DNA of 64,000 bases from Streptomyces sp. SPB162 (GTDB lineage: Bacteria; Actinomycetota; Actinomycetes; Streptomycetales; Streptomycetaceae), in the NCBI RefSeq assembly GCF_029504575.1, contig NZ_JAQFII010000001.1:248001-312000 (forward strand), written 5' to 3'. This document shows, in pieces, positions 25,571 to 34,470 of the stretch. Each line of letters begins with the position of its first letter. Within the stretch, counting starts at the first letter, position 1. The notes below the pieces were generated by a model. The model was not told the origin of the DNA, made no database searches, and saw only the letters and a list, made by a program, of their open reading frames with translations. Made by a program: the position numbers and the translations under genes.

Positions 25571-26062
25571 TCACGGCCGCAGAACGGACCGATCGAGGGT
25601 GAACAGGTTGTCGGACGGGTCCACAACGACTTTGATGCGCAGCCCGAGCCTCAGCCAGGGTTCGTCGGCGAGTCGGTAGACCGCTTCGAACGGGAGCACA
25701 CCCTCACCGCTGACCGCCAACCGCAGCTTCGCCCGGTCCGCGCAGCCGTCGTGCTGTTCCTCCAGCTCCAGGGCGACGATCTCGGCGACCGCCGGCAGCC
25801 CGCGGCTCCGCAGCCGCTCGGTGTCCGACTGCTCCAGGTCCGCCCCGAGCCACATCGAGACGCCGAAGAGGACGGGCAGCAGCACCATGCCGGCCTCGAC
25901 GAGCACCATCCACCATGTCCGGTCGTAGTCGGCGGCGAGCAGCACCCCCGACAGGACCACCGCGCCCGCCCACCAGCACACCGCGCCGACGCGTTTCACG
26001 ACGCGCGACCGCGCGTCGCCGATGAACGCCACTCTGGCGCAAGCACCCTCGTCGGTGGTCAT
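25571..26062 (-). CDS. Two-helix membrane protein of unknown function, 163 aa
   Basis: Two predicted transmembrane helices near residues 25-70 (VGAVCWWAGAVVLSGVLLAA, WMVLVEAGMVLLPVLFGV) precede a cytoplasmic or extracytoplasmic beta-rich domain (GLPAVAEIVALELEEQHDG, LRLAVSGEGVLPFEAVYRL, LRIKVVVDPSDNLFTLD). The pattern of helices followed by a 'v.vDP.dp..v' segment resembles DUF3592-like proteins of actinomycetes, but I cannot assign it firmly. No operon partner; convergent with the alginate lyase and divergent from the SGNH hydrolase. Confidence 0.75.
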   Translation of the reverse strand: MTTDEGACARVAFIGDARSRVVKRVGAVCWWAGAVVLSGVLLAADYDRTWWMVLVEAGMVLLPVLFGVSMWLGADLEQSDTERLRSRGLPAVAEIVALELEEQHDGCADRAKLRLAVSGEGVLPFEAVYRLADEPWLRLGLRIKVVVDPSDNLFTLDRSVLRP

Positions 26063-26158
26063 CTCGCCAGCCTAGTTCCCCGGGCCGTCAGCAGTGTTGC
26101 CGTACGGGTCACCCGAAAATGCTGTGCGGACCACGTATCCGGTTGACAAAGTGGGTTC

Positions 26159-27382
26159 ATGACGTCTCCGCACGACCCCGGTCCCGGCTCCGCCACCCCG
26201 CCCCGCGCCACGCAGTGGACCACCACGCCCGTCACGGCCGATCTGCTGCGCGGCGCGCTCGACGTGGAGCGCACCGAGCGCGGCCTGCTGCCGCACCGGC
26301 TGCCCGCTTGGGCACGCGCCCAGTGCGCCGACGAGCAGCTGGCCACGGTGGAGGCCCAGCCGTCCGGCGTGCGACTGGCCTTCCGCACCCGGGCCACGTC
26401 GGTCGAGCTGCACGCCCTGCGGACCAAGACGACCTACGAGGGCGCCCCGCCCCGTCCGGACGGGGTCTACGACCTGCTCGTCGACGGCCACCTCACCGCG
26501 CAGGCCAGTGTCACCGGCGGCGACGAGTTGCTGGTGGATCTGGCCACCGGATCGAAGGAGACCAGGCCGGGACCGGTCGGCACGGTCCGGTTCCCCGGTC
26601 TGCCCGAGGGGATGAAGAACCTCGAGATCTGGCTGCCCCACAACGAGCAGACCCGGCTGGTGGAACTGCGCACCGACGCCCCCGTGGAGGCCGCGCCGGA
26701 CGACGGCCGCAGGGTGTGGCTGCACCACGGCAGTTCGATCAGCCACGGCTCCGATGCCGCGAGTCCCACCACCATCTGGCCGGCGCTGGCCGCATCCCTC
26801 GGCGGCGCGCAACTGATCAACCTCGGTCTGGGCGGCAGCGCGATGCTCGACCCGTCCACCGCCCGTGTGATGCGCGATACCCCCGCGGACCTCATCAGCG
26901 TCAAGATCGGCATCAACGTGGTCAACGCCGACGTGATGCGGATGCGCGCCTTCACTCCGGCGGTGCACGGCTTCCTCGACACGATCCGCGAAGGACATCC
27001 CACCCTTCCGCTGCTGGTCGTCTCGCCCATCCTGTGCCCCATCCACGAGGACACCCCCGGCCCCTCCGCACCGGACCTCAGTGACCTCGACGAAGGGCGG
27101 ATCCGGTTCGTGGCCGCGGGCGATCCGGCGGAACGGGCCTTCGGGAAGCTGACGCTCAACGTCATCCGCGACGAGCTGGCCCGCATCGTGAAGCAGCGGG
27201 CGGCCGACGACCCGCACCTGTACTACCTCGACGGCCGCGACCTCTACGGCGACGCGGACCACGCCGAGCTGCCGTTGCCCGACCAGCTGCACCCCGACGC
27301 GGCGGCCCACCGCCGCATCGGCGAACGCTTCGCCGCCCTGGCCTTCGGCCCCGACCGGCCGTTCGCGGCCGAGCTGGGCTGA
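26159..27382 (+). CDS. SGNH/GDSL-family hydrolase, 407 aa
   Basis: Esterase-type enzyme, cytoplasmic since no signal peptide is visible. An N-terminal beta-sandwich of about 170 residues (GVRLAFRTRATSVELHALR to KNLEIWLPHNEQTRLVEL) precedes the SGNH domain. Block I reads VWLHHGSSISHGSDA (catalytic Ser), block II has LINLGLGGSAMLD (Gly), block III has ISVKIGINVVN (Asn), and block V DQLHPDAAAHRRIG supplies Asp and His. This accessory-domain layout resembles acetyl-xylan-type and other carbohydrate esterases, but the substrate is unknown. ATG 26159 has only a weak GTGGG ribosome site. Confidence 0.88.
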   Translation: MTSPHDPGPGSATPPRATQWTTTPVTADLLRGALDVERTERGLLPHRLPAWARAQCADEQLATVEAQPSGVRLAFRTRATSVELHALRTKTTYEGAPPRPDGVYDLLVDGHLTAQASVTGGDELLVDLATGSKETRPGPVGTVRFPGLPEGMKNLEIWLPHNEQTRLVELRTDAPVEAAPDDGRRVWLHHGSSISHGSDAASPTTIWPALAASLGGAQLINLGLGGSAMLDPSTARVMRDTPADLISVKIGINVVNADVMRMRAFTPAVHGFLDTIREGHPTLPLLVVSPILCPIHEDTPGPSAPDLSDLDEGRIRFVAAGDPAERAFGKLTLNVIRDELARIVKQRAADDPHLYYLDGRDLYGDADHAELPLPDQLHPDAAAHRRIGERFAALAFGPDRPFAAELG

Positions 27383-27465
27383 GCGGACCTGAGCCGCCCG
27401 CCCCGCACCGGAACCGCCCCGTGCGAAGATCCCACCACTGCGCACGATCGCCGAGGAGGACGAGA

Positions 27466-28050
27466 ATGTTCGCGACATCGCTGGGTGACGGAGCCGAACT
27501 ACGGCCGCTGGAACCCTGGCAGGCCGAGGAGTTCCTCGCCCACATGGACCGCGGCCGCGCATTCATCGGTCAGCACGTCGGGCTGCCCGACGCCACCCCC
27601 GACCTCGACTCCACGCGGAACTGGCTCCAGTCGTACGCCGACAAGACCGCGGCCGACGCAGGGCGGCTGTACGGCATCTGGCTCGACGGGCTCCTCGTCG
27701 GCGGCGTCCTGTTCCGGGTCTTCGACGCGAACGCCGAGACCTGCGAGGCCGGCTGCTGGCTGGAGCCGGCCGCCGCGGGGCGCGGCCTGGTCACCCGCGC
27801 GGCCCGCGTGATCATCGATTGGGCGATCGAGGAGCGCGGCATCCACCGTGTGGAGTGGATGGTGTCCTCCAAGAACACCCCGAGCATCAACGTGGCCAAG
27901 CGGCTCGGCATGAGCCGCGACGGCGTCCAGCGCGAGAGCTCCCGCTACCGGGGTGTCCGGCAGGACATCGAAATCTGGTCCGTGCTCGCCCCCGAGTGGC
28001 GTGCCGCGCGCTCCGCGCACCCCGCCGGGACGCCCCGGACCGAGGCGTAG
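27466..28050 (+). CDS. GNAT-family N-acetyltransferase (RimJ/RimL type), 194 aa
   Basis: Acetyl-CoA-dependent acyltransferase. RPLEPWQAEEFLAHMDRGRA and DSTRNWLQSYADK match the RimL-type N-terminus. GRLYGIWLDGLLVGGVLFR and EAGCWLEPAAAGRGLVTRAA form motif A, with the Q/RxxGxG/A acetyl-CoA loop (AAGRGLVTRA). GIHRVEWMVSSKNTPSINVA is the classical motif B. The acceptor may be a ribosomal protein or small amine. GAGGAGGA 5 bases before ATG 27466 gives a firm start. The UvrA2-like gene follows after about 160 bases and may be co-transcribed. Confidence 0.9.
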   Translation: MFATSLGDGAELRPLEPWQAEEFLAHMDRGRAFIGQHVGLPDATPDLDSTRNWLQSYADKTAADAGRLYGIWLDGLLVGGVLFRVFDANAETCEAGCWLEPAAAGRGLVTRAARVIIDWAIEERGIHRVEWMVSSKNTPSINVAKRLGMSRDGVQRESSRYRGVRQDIEIWSVLAPEWRAARSAHPAGTPRTEA

Positions 28051-28209
28051 GCCGGGCCCCGGCCCCGGCGGAGGCGGCAACCCTACGTGATCATCGACAG
28101 CGGTCACGGTGACGCCCGATCCCGCCCAGGTGCCGAAGCGGGGCGGGCGGTTCAGGCTGGACGGAGGAGGACGCACCGGCCAGCTGCTGCTCCCGGGCAA
28201 GGAGGGGAC

Positions 28210-30678
28210 GTGCGGAACAACGCGACCGACCACTTCGTACATGTCCGAGGCGCCGCCGAGCACAACCTGAAGAACATCGATGTCGATGTCCCCCGGGACG
28301 CGATGGTCGCCTTCACCGGGGTCTCCGGTTCCGGCAAATCCTCGCTGGCCTTCGGGACGCTCTACGCCGAGGCGCAGCGCCGGTACTTCGAATCCGTCGC
28401 GCCGTACGCCCGCCGGCTGCTGCAGCAGGTCGGCGCACCGCAGGTGCAGGAGATCACCGGACTGCCGCCGGCCGTGGCCCTGCAGCAGCGCCGGGGGGCG
28501 CCCAGTTCGCGGTCGACGGTCGGGACCCTCACCACGCTCTCCAACCTGCTGCGGATGCTCTACTCGCGCGCCGGTACCTACCCGCCGGGAGCACCGCGGC
28601 TGGAAGCCGAGTCGTTCTCGCCCAACACCGCGGCCGGTGCCTGCCCGCGGTGCCACGGCCTGGGCGAGGTGCACGACGTCGCCGAGGACCTGCTCGTCCC
28701 CGACCCGTCGCTCAGCATCCGGGACGGCGCGATAGCGGCCTGGCCGGGTGCCTGGCAGGGCGCCAACCTGCGCAGCATCGTGAGCGGTCTGGGCATCGAC
28801 ATCGACCGGCCCTGGCGCAAACTGACCAAGAAGACCCGGAACTGGCTGCTCTACACCGACGAACAGCCCTCGGTGTACATCGAGCCCGAACCCGAACGCA
28901 TCGACTACGGCTACTTCGGGAAGTTCTGGAGCGCCCGCGAACACGTCATGCACGTCCTGGCCGATTCCAAGAGCGAGCGGATGCGGGAGCGGGCCCTGCG
29001 GTTCGTCCGGAGCGTGCCCTGCCCGGTCTGCGAGAGCAGTGGGCTGCGGCCGGAGGCGCTCGCGGTGACCGTCGCCGACCGCTCCATAGCCGAGGTCAAC
29101 GCGCTGCCGCTCACCGAGGTCGTCGCGGTGCTGCGGCCCATCGCCTCGCTGACCGACGCCGGGGCCACCACGTCGACCGCGCTGTCCGGGGAGACCACCG
29201 AGGTCGCGGTCCGGATCTGCGCCGACGTGGTCGCACGGGTGGAGGTACTGCTCGACCTCGGTCTGGGCTACCTCAGCCTCGGGCGCAGCTCGACGACCCT
29301 GTCGCCGGGCGAGGCACAGCGTCTGCGGATCGCCACCCAGCTGCGGTCCGGGCTGTTCGGCGTGGTCTACGTGCTCGACGAGCCGTCCGCGGGCCTGCAC
29401 CCGGCCGACGCCGAACCGCTGTTGGACGTGCTCGACCGCCTGAAGGCGTCGGGCAATTCGCTGTTCGTCGTGGAGCACGACATGGACGTCGTGCGGCGGG
29501 CGGACTGGGTGGTCGACATCGGCCCCGGTGCGGGCGAGGGCGGCGGACGGGTCCAGTACTCCGGACCGGTGGCCGGGCTGGAGCAGGTCGCGGAGTCTGC
29601 CACCAGTGAGTATCTGTTCGGGCGCGCGCGGCCGTTGGAGCACCGCCTCCGCAAGCCGCAGGGGTGGCTGCGCCTGAGCGGCGTCTCCCGCCACAATCTG
29701 CGCGACGTGTCCGTCGAGATACCGCTCTGCGTCCTGACGGCGGTGACCGGGGTGTCGGGTTCCGGCAAGTCGACGCTGGTCACGCAGGTGCTCGCGGAGG
29801 TCGTACGCGGTCATCTCGGGGTGGTGCCCGACGAGGACGACGAGGCGGGATTCGAGGTCGATGTGCGGGACGCGGCGGGACTCGAGTCGTTCGACCGGCT
29901 GGTCCGGGTCGACCAGCGTCCCATCGGCCGCACCCCCCGGTCCAACCTGGCGACGTACACGGGGATGTTCGACGCGGTCCGCAAGGTGTACGCGGCGACG
30001 GACGAGGCGAAGGCGCGCGGCTACACCCCCGGGCGCTTCTCCTTCAACGTCCCCGAGGGGCGCTGCGAGTCCTGCCAGGGTGAAGGTTTCGTCGCGGTCG
30101 AACTGCTCTTCCTTCCCGGGACCTACGCGGCGTGCCCGACCTGCCACGGCGCGCGCTACAACGCCGAGACGCTTGAAGTGACCTACCGGGACCGGAACAT
30201 CGCGGACGTGCTGGCGATGACCGTCGACGAGGCCGCCCCCTTCCTCGCCGACGTCCCGGCCGCCTCCCGGAGCCTGGAGACCCTCCGGGAGGTGGGGCTG
30301 GGGTACCTCCGGCTCGGCCAGCCGGCGACGGAGCTCAGCGGAGGCGAGGCCCAGCGCATCAAACTCGCCACCGAGTTGCAGCGAGCGCGCCGCGGCCACG
30401 CCCTCTACCTGCTCGACGAGCCGACCGCGGGACTGCACCCCGCGGACGTCGCGCTGCTGCTGCGGCAGCTGCACCGGCTCGTCGACGCCGGCAACACGGT
30501 CGTCCTGGTCGAGCACGACCTGGACGCGATCGCCACCGCGGACTGGGTCATCGACCTCGGCCCGGGAGGCGGGGACGCCGGTGGCCGGGTGGTCACGACG
30601 GGCACTCCGGCGAAGGTCGCCAGATCCAGCCGCAGCGCCACGGCGCCCTACCTGGCGTGCCGACTGGTGAACTCCTGA
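28210..30678 (+). CDS. UvrA2-like ABC-ATPase (drug-resistance/repair type), 822 aa
   Basis: Excinuclease-UvrA-like protein with two ABC modules. Walker A motifs are GVSGSGKSS (about residue 43 for Lys) and GVSGSGKST. Signature motifs are [12 protein letters not shown] and [12 protein letters not shown]. Walker B segments [15 protein letters not shown] and [15 protein letters not shown] match the family exactly. Two CxxC zinc-finger pairs are seen (CPRCHG with CPVCES; CESCQG with CPTCHG). At 822 residues it is shorter than UvrA (about 950), typical of class II UvrA that lacks the UvrB-binding insert; such proteins (DrrC type) confer self-resistance to DNA-binding drugs. No drug cluster is adjacent. 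AAGGAGGGG before GTG 28210 fixes the start. Confidence 0.93.
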   Translation: MRNNATDHFVHVRGAAEHNLKNIDVDVPRDAMVAFTGVSGSGKSSLAFGTLYAEAQRRYFESVAPYARRLLQQVGAPQVQEITGLPPAVALQQRRGAPSSRSTVGTLTTLSNLLRMLYSRAGTYPPGAPRLEAESFSPNTAAGACPRCHGLGEVHDVAEDLLVPDPSLSIRDGAIAAWPGAWQGANLRSIVSGLGIDIDRPWRKLTKKTRNWLLYTDEQPSVYIEPEPERIDYGYFGKFWSAREHVMHVLADSKSERMRERALRFVRSVPCPVCESSGLRPEALAVTVADRSIAEVNALPLTEVVAVLRPIASLTDAGATTSTALSGETTEVAVRICADVVARVEVLLDLGLGYLSLGRSSTTLSPGEAQRLRIATQLRSGLFGVVYVLDEPSAGLHPADAEPLLDVLDRLKASGNSLFVVEHDMDVVRRADWVVDIGPGAGEGGGRVQYSGPVAGLEQVAESATSEYLFGRARPLEHRLRKPQGWLRLSGVSRHNLRDVSVEIPLCVLTAVTGVSGSGKSTLVTQVLAEVVRGHLGVVPDEDDEAGFEVDVRDAAGLESFDRLVRVDQRPIGRTPRSNLATYTGMFDAVRKVYAATDEAKARGYTPGRFSFNVPEGRCESCQGEGFVAVELLFLPGTYAACPTCHGARYNAETLEVTYRDRNIADVLAMTVDEAAPFLADVPAASRSLETLREVGLGYLRLGQPATELSGGEAQRIKLATELQRARRGHALYLLDEPTAGLHPADVALLLRQLHRLVDAGNTVVLVEHDLDAIATADWVIDLGPGGGDAGGRVVTTGTPAKVARSSRSATAPYLACRLVNS

Positions 30679-30680
30679 AC

Positions 30681-30854
30681 TCACTCCACGCTCTCGCGGG
30701 CGTGGAGAGCGTCCAGGACCGCCAGTTCATCCTCGGACAGGCGCAGGGCACCGGCTGCCACGTTCTCCACGACGTGCTCCGGGTCTCCCGTGCCCGGGAT
30801 GGCCGGCACATGAGGACCGCGGGGCAGCGTCCGCGCCAGGCGGACCTGCGCCGC
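30681..30854 (-). pseudogene. Aldo/keto reductase C-terminal stump
   Basis: Fifty-seven codons in one clean frame, ending in a stop at 30681, encode the last strand and helices of an aldo/keto reductase: QVRLARTLPRGPHVPAIPGT, then NVAAGALRLSEDELAVLDAL. Coding similarity ends abruptly at 30854. Five bases further on, an opposite-strand gene fragment begins. The whole catalytic part (Asp, Tyr, Lys, His) is missing and no start codon serves the stump. Confidence 0.8.
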
Positions 30855-30859
30855 ACTCG

Positions 30860-31060
30860 CTGGGAGGCATCCGTAACATCGCGGGCCCCGAGGTCTTCCC
30901 CCTGGACGAGCTGGGCCGGATTGCCCTGGCCCGCAACTCCGACGGCCGCACCGTCGTCACCGACCCGACGGCCGGCATGTTCGCCGCCGTCAAGGGCGAC
31001 GTCCTCACCGACCAGGACGCCCACCTCGCCACCACCCACTACGCCGACTGGCTCGCCTGA
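30860..31060 (+). pseudogene. NmrA-like SDR C-terminal stump
   Basis: Sixty-six codons, with strong GC3 bias and a stop at 31058-31060, encode the C-terminal part of an NAD(P)H-binding NmrA-like oxidoreductase: IAGPEVFPLDELGRIALA, then RTVVTDPTAGMFAAVKGDVL and HYADWLA. The N-terminal nucleotide-binding half is absent. The fragment points away from the aldo/keto reductase stump, with only five bases between them. Confidence 0.75.
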
Positions 31061-31083
31061 GCCGATCGCCCTCCCGCGGCGCA

Positions 31084-31977
31084 TCAGGACGACACCACGT
31101 CCTTGACCGCGTTCGAGGTCAGCCCCTGTGCGTCGAGCCAGCGGGCGATCGCCTCGCCGATCGCGTCGGGCTGGTCCTCGGGGGCGTGGTGCCCGGCGGG
31201 TCCGCAGTGCTCGATCTCCAGGGAGGCGATGTTCTCCCGGCTCCAGGCGATCATGTCCTCGCCGATCAGCAGGGTGGGCGAGGAGTCGAAGGTGAGCAGC
31301 AGCTTGGGGACGTCGGTACTGGCGGCGAGCCAGGCGTCGTACGCGGTGATACGGGCGACGACGTCGGCCGGTTCGCCGTCGATCGGCATCATGCGCGGCC
31401 AGGCCAGCAGGGGTCGGCGGCTGCGCGGAGTCGGGTACGGGGCGCGGTAGGGCTGGACGTCGGCCTCGCCGAGCGGATTCAGGACGCCGCCGGTGAACGC
31501 GGTTTCGATGAAGATGTTCTCCTCCAGCACCAGTTGCTCGCCGACGCCGGGGGTGCGAAACGCCTCGAACCGGGACCGTGCGGGAGCGGGCATCTCCGCG
31601 GAGGCCAGCGGCTTGAGCATGGTCTCCAGCAGAGCGACACCGCGCACCCGTGCCGGGTGGCGGGCGGCCCAGTCCAGCGCCAGGACACCACCCCAGTCGT
31701 GGCCGACCAGGACGACCTCGTCCAGATCCAGCGCCTCGAACCAGGCGTCGAGGTAGCGGACCTGGTCGGCGAAGCCGTAGTCGATGTCGGGCTTACCCGA
31801 AGTACCCATGCCGATCAGGTCGGGCGCCAGGGTGCGGGCCCGTCCGGAGACGTGCGGGGTGACATTGCGCCACAGGTGCGAGGAGGTCGGGTTGCCGTGC
31901 AGGAACACCACGGGCAGGGCGCCTTCTCCGGCCTCGGCGTAGGCGATGTGGGAGTCGATGACGTGGGCGGTGGCCAT
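31084..31977 (-). CDS. Haloalkane dehalogenase (alpha/beta hydrolase), 297 aa
   Basis: Cytoplasmic hydrolase that should cleave carbon-halogen bonds. It has the HLD-II pattern: VVFLHGNPTSSHLWRNV (Asn30 as halide-stabilising residue), DLIGMGTSGKPDIDYGFADQ, and the nucleophile elbow LVGHDWGGVLAL, where Asp94 replaces the Ser of esterases and is followed by Trp95, the second halide-binding residue. The final block GPAGHHAPEDQPDAIG gives the catalytic His. Length fits DhaA/LinB (about 295). ATG 31977 has AAAGGA upstream, and the fold begins there. It diverges from a MarR regulator; the gap holds symmetric repeats, so MarR probably represses it. Native substrate unknown. Confidence 0.93.
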   Translation of the reverse strand: MATAHVIDSHIAYAEAGEGALPVVFLHGNPTSSHLWRNVTPHVSGRARTLAPDLIGMGTSGKPDIDYGFADQVRYLDAWFEALDLDEVVLVGHDWGGVLALDWAARHPARVRGVALLETMLKPLASAEMPAPARSRFEAFRTPGVGEQLVLEENIFIETAFTGGVLNPLGEADVQPYRAPYPTPRSRRPLLAWPRMMPIDGEPADVVARITAYDAWLAASTDVPKLLLTFDSSPTLLIGEDMIAWSRENIASLEIEHCGPAGHHAPEDQPDAIGEAIARWLDAQGLTSNAVKDVVSS

Positions 31978-32031
31978 GGTCGGTGGGTCCTTTCCAGGGT
32001 CCAATTCCGTTTGCTCGACGAACGTTCGCCG

Positions 32032-32079
32032 CACTAACGGTTTGATGTGGACGACGGTATACCGTTAGTGCCACTAACG
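32032..32079. promoter_or_regulatory. Inverted repeats, probable MarR operators
   Basis: CACTAACGGT (32032-32041) and ACCGTTAGTG (32061-32070) form ten-base arms. GTTAGTG-C-CACTAAC (32064-32078) gives a second perfect site sharing the middle arm. All lie in the 122-base gap between the dehalogenase and MarR genes. Confidence 0.7.
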
Positions 32080-32099
32080 CAACGGGTAGGATCAGTGCC

Positions 32100-32624
32100 A
32101 TGACGACTGAGCACGCCCAGGCCACCCCGGCGACGACCGCGCAACCCAGCGACGACGACATGGACGACCGGGCGACGCCGGACCGGCTGCGCAAGCTGCC
32201 CAGCCGGCTGCTGGTCAGGACCGCGTCACACGCCGACCGCCTGGTGAGCGAGGCCCTGGCGACCGAAAGCGCCCGCAAATGGCACTTCGTGGTGCTGGTC
32301 GCCCTCACCGAGGCCGGTCCGGCCAGCCAGTCGGCCCTCAGCACCCGCACCGGGATCTTCCGCAGCGACATGGTCGCCGTCATCAACGACCTCGCCGACC
32401 GGGGCCTGGTGGAACGCGCGCCCGATCCCGACGACCGCCGCCGCAACGTCATCACCGTGACCGCGCGGGGCCGCGCGTATCTGCGCCGGCTCGACGACAT
32501 CATCGACACGGCCCAGGAAGACCTGCTCGCCCCGCTGAACGAGGCCGAGCGCGGTCAGCTGACCAGCCTGCTCACCCGGCTGCTGGACCACCACGCGAAG
32601 GCGGCACCGCACGGGGGCAGGTGA
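32100..32624 (+). CDS. MarR-family transcriptional regulator, 174 aa
   Basis: Winged-helix dimeric regulator. SRLLVRTASHADRLVSEALA, then QSALSTRTGIFRSDMVAVIN (recognition helix) and the wing RAPDPDDRRRNVITVTARGR match MarR exactly. The C-terminal helix RLDDIIDTAQEDLLAPLNEA provides dimerisation. It is divergent from the haloalkane dehalogenase, and the gap between them carries palindromes at 32032-32079, so autoregulation and control of the dehalogenase are likely. An acidic N-tail of about 25 residues is not part of the fold. Confidence 0.93.
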   Translation: MTTEHAQATPATTAQPSDDDMDDRATPDRLRKLPSRLLVRTASHADRLVSEALATESARKWHFVVLVALTEAGPASQSALSTRTGIFRSDMVAVINDLADRGLVERAPDPDDRRRNVITVTARGRAYLRRLDDIIDTAQEDLLAPLNEAERGQLTSLLTRLLDHHAKAAPHGGR

Positions 32625-32648
32625 ACCACCGAGTGCCCGCGGCCTCCG

Positions 32649-33169
32649 TCAGGACGCGAACTGGAACCAGTTGAGATTGACCACGTCGCCGGAGCCGCTG
32701 GTGGTGAACGTGACGTAGACGGCGTGCACCCCTTTCGCCGCCCCGCTCAGCGCGGTCGTCCTGCTCGCCCAGTTCTGCCATCCGCCCGTACTGCTGACCG
32801 GCTCGCTCGCAATCACCGGACCCGTCGTGCTGTCGAGGCGATACTGCACCGTGCCGGTGACCCCCGCGCCCGAGGCGAACCGGGTGGTGACCGAGGCCGC
32901 CCCGGTCGCGCCGAAGTCGAGGCTGCCGTAGCCGATCCAGTCGCCGGCCGCGATGTACCCGACGTCGGTGCCGCCACCGGTGTCGCCGCAGGCCTCGTTC
33001 TGCGTGCCCGACTGGGAGGCGAAAGCCTCCGCCTGCGTCACCTGGTAGGCGCTCGGAACCGACGCGGGACCGTAGGTGAGACCGAAGGCGTACGGGAACA
33101 GGGCGGGCTTCCCGTCACCGTCGTTGATCGGCTGCTGGCTCGCGGACTGCATCCAGGTGCTGTCAGGAC
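32649..33169 (-). pseudogene. GH3-CBM6 glycosidase C-terminal stump
   Basis: The reading frame ending at 32649 carries a complete CBM6-like module (YQVTQAEAFASQSGTQNEAC, VGYIAAGDWIGYGSLDFGAT, VHAVYVTFTTSG, VNLNWFQFAS). In front of it is the very end of a GH3 domain (WMQSASQQPINDGDGKPALF, PYAFGLTY). Upstream of about 33169 similarity stops. The catalytic Asp, signal peptide and start are gone, so this is the 3' end of a secreted GH3 beta-glucosidase/xylosidase whose 5' part, perhaps 700 codons, was deleted. Confidence 0.8.
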
Positions 33170-33214
33170 AGTTCTCGGTTGCCGCCGTCGTCCGTTCGGT
33201 GGTGGACTGGGCCG

Positions 33215-33994
33215 ATGGATCACGAAGCGGTACTCGCCCGGTTCGACCAGCAGATGCGGCGGGACGCGGACGCCGACGATCCCTCGGCACGGATCGAGCG
33301 GACCGGCGACGTGGTGCGGCAGGTCGGCGCGGGAAGCGACGACTGGAACGGCGTCATCTGGTCGGATCTCGACGTCAACACCGCGGACGACGCGATCGCC
33401 GCACAGGTCCGGCACTTCACCTCGCTGGATCGTGAGTTCGAATGGAAGCTGTACGCCCATGACCGGCCCGGGGATCTGGCCGGCCGGCTGCGGGCGGCGG
33501 GGTTCTCCGCCGAGCCGGAGGAGACCGTGATGGTCGCTCGGATCGACGACCTCTCCACCGATCTCGCCCTACCGGACGGCATCCACGTCCGGCCGGTCAC
33601 CGATCCGGCCGGCGTGGACCTCGCGGCAGACGTCCACGAGCAGGCGTTCGGCACGAGCGCCGACCGGCTCCGGCATCGTCTGCTCTCCCAGCTGGCCGGG
33701 AGGCCGGACACCTTCAGCATGGTCCTCGCGATGGCCGGCGACCTGCCGGTGTCCGCCGCACGGATGGAACTGCACCCCGGCACCGACTTCGCCGGCCTCT
33801 GGGGCGGCGGCACGGTGGCCGCGTGGCGGGGCCGGGGCATCTACCGTGCGCTGGTCGCCCACCGGGCCCGCATCGCCGCCGAGCTCGGCTACCGTTATCT
33901 GCAGGTCGACGCCTCCGACCAGAGCCGCCCGATCCTGCGACGCCTCGGCTTCACCGCCCTGACCACGACGACGCCCTACGTGTACCAGCCCTGA
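33215..33994 (+). CDS. GNAT-family acetyltransferase, 259 aa
   Basis: Acyltransferase with an N-terminal extension of about 110 residues (MDHEAVLARFDQQMRRDADA, REFEWKLYAHDRPGDLAGRL) followed by a GNAT fold. FAGLWGGGTVAAWRGRGIYR is motif A with acetyl-CoA loop RGRGIYRA, and GYRYLQVDASDQSRPILRRL is motif B. The double-GNAT-like architecture is common in Streptomyces proteins of unknown acceptor. ATG 33215 is the first start after the GH3-CBM6 stump; the ribosome site (GGTGGTGGA) is weak. Promoter sequence must lie within the short space after the deletion junction at about 33170, unless transcription enters from outside. Confidence 0.88.
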   Translation: MDHEAVLARFDQQMRRDADADDPSARIERTGDVVRQVGAGSDDWNGVIWSDLDVNTADDAIAAQVRHFTSLDREFEWKLYAHDRPGDLAGRLRAAGFSAEPEETVMVARIDDLSTDLALPDGIHVRPVTDPAGVDLAADVHEQAFGTSADRLRHRLLSQLAGRPDTFSMVLAMAGDLPVSAARMELHPGTDFAGLWGGGTVAAWRGRGIYRALVAHRARIAAELGYRYLQVDASDQSRPILRRLGFTALTTTTPYVYQP

Positions 33995-34105
33995 CGACCT
34001 CCGGTGTTCCCGCCGGGGGTGGGGCTGCCGACGCCGGGACTGCCGACGATGGACCCATACGTGAGGCGCAATGTGCGCGCGGATCGCCCGGCTCCGCCAC
34101 GTCCG

Positions 34106-34134
34106 GGGCCTGGGCCTGGGCCTGGGCCTGGGCC
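34106..34134. repeat. GGGCCT hexanucleotide run
   Basis: Four perfect GGGCCT units plus GGGCC, in the 476-base gene-free stretch 33995-34470. The rest of that stretch shows no convincing reading frame on either strand. Its only other visible features are two GCTGCCGACG-like direct repeats near 34024 and the protease ribosome site. Confidence 0.8.
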
Positions 34135-34470
34135 ATCCAGGGATATTCGGATGCATTTCCGCTTCTCGTACGTGCCAGCCCTGCCCCCCTCTGACGGGGC
34201 GTTCCTCCGCGGACGGCGCACGGTCACCCCGACGCACGCCCGTTCCGAGGGGGCTTCCGAGCGCGCCGAACCGAGCTTTCGATGTTCCTCTTCAGGGGTG
34301 ACCCGGCGGGTATCGCCGGGCTGCGGGGCCCCGGCGGCGGCCACCGCCAACGCGTCCGCGACCGGCGGTCGCGACCATCCCTGCCGGTTCAGGCCGGTGG
34401 GGGGCTGGCGCGCGGGTCGGAGGCTGCGCTTGGGTTGGACCGTCACATGCGGTCGATCAGAGGGGAACTG

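Noticed and set aside
27499-30684. A minus-strand frame of over 1000 codons across GNAT and UvrA2-like genes
   Set aside because: Antisense shadow; the plus strand carries unmistakable ABC and GNAT motifs.
34106-34134. GGGCCT run as a CRISPR or origin element
   Set aside because: Unit of six bases, no spacers, only four to five copies; a simple repeat.
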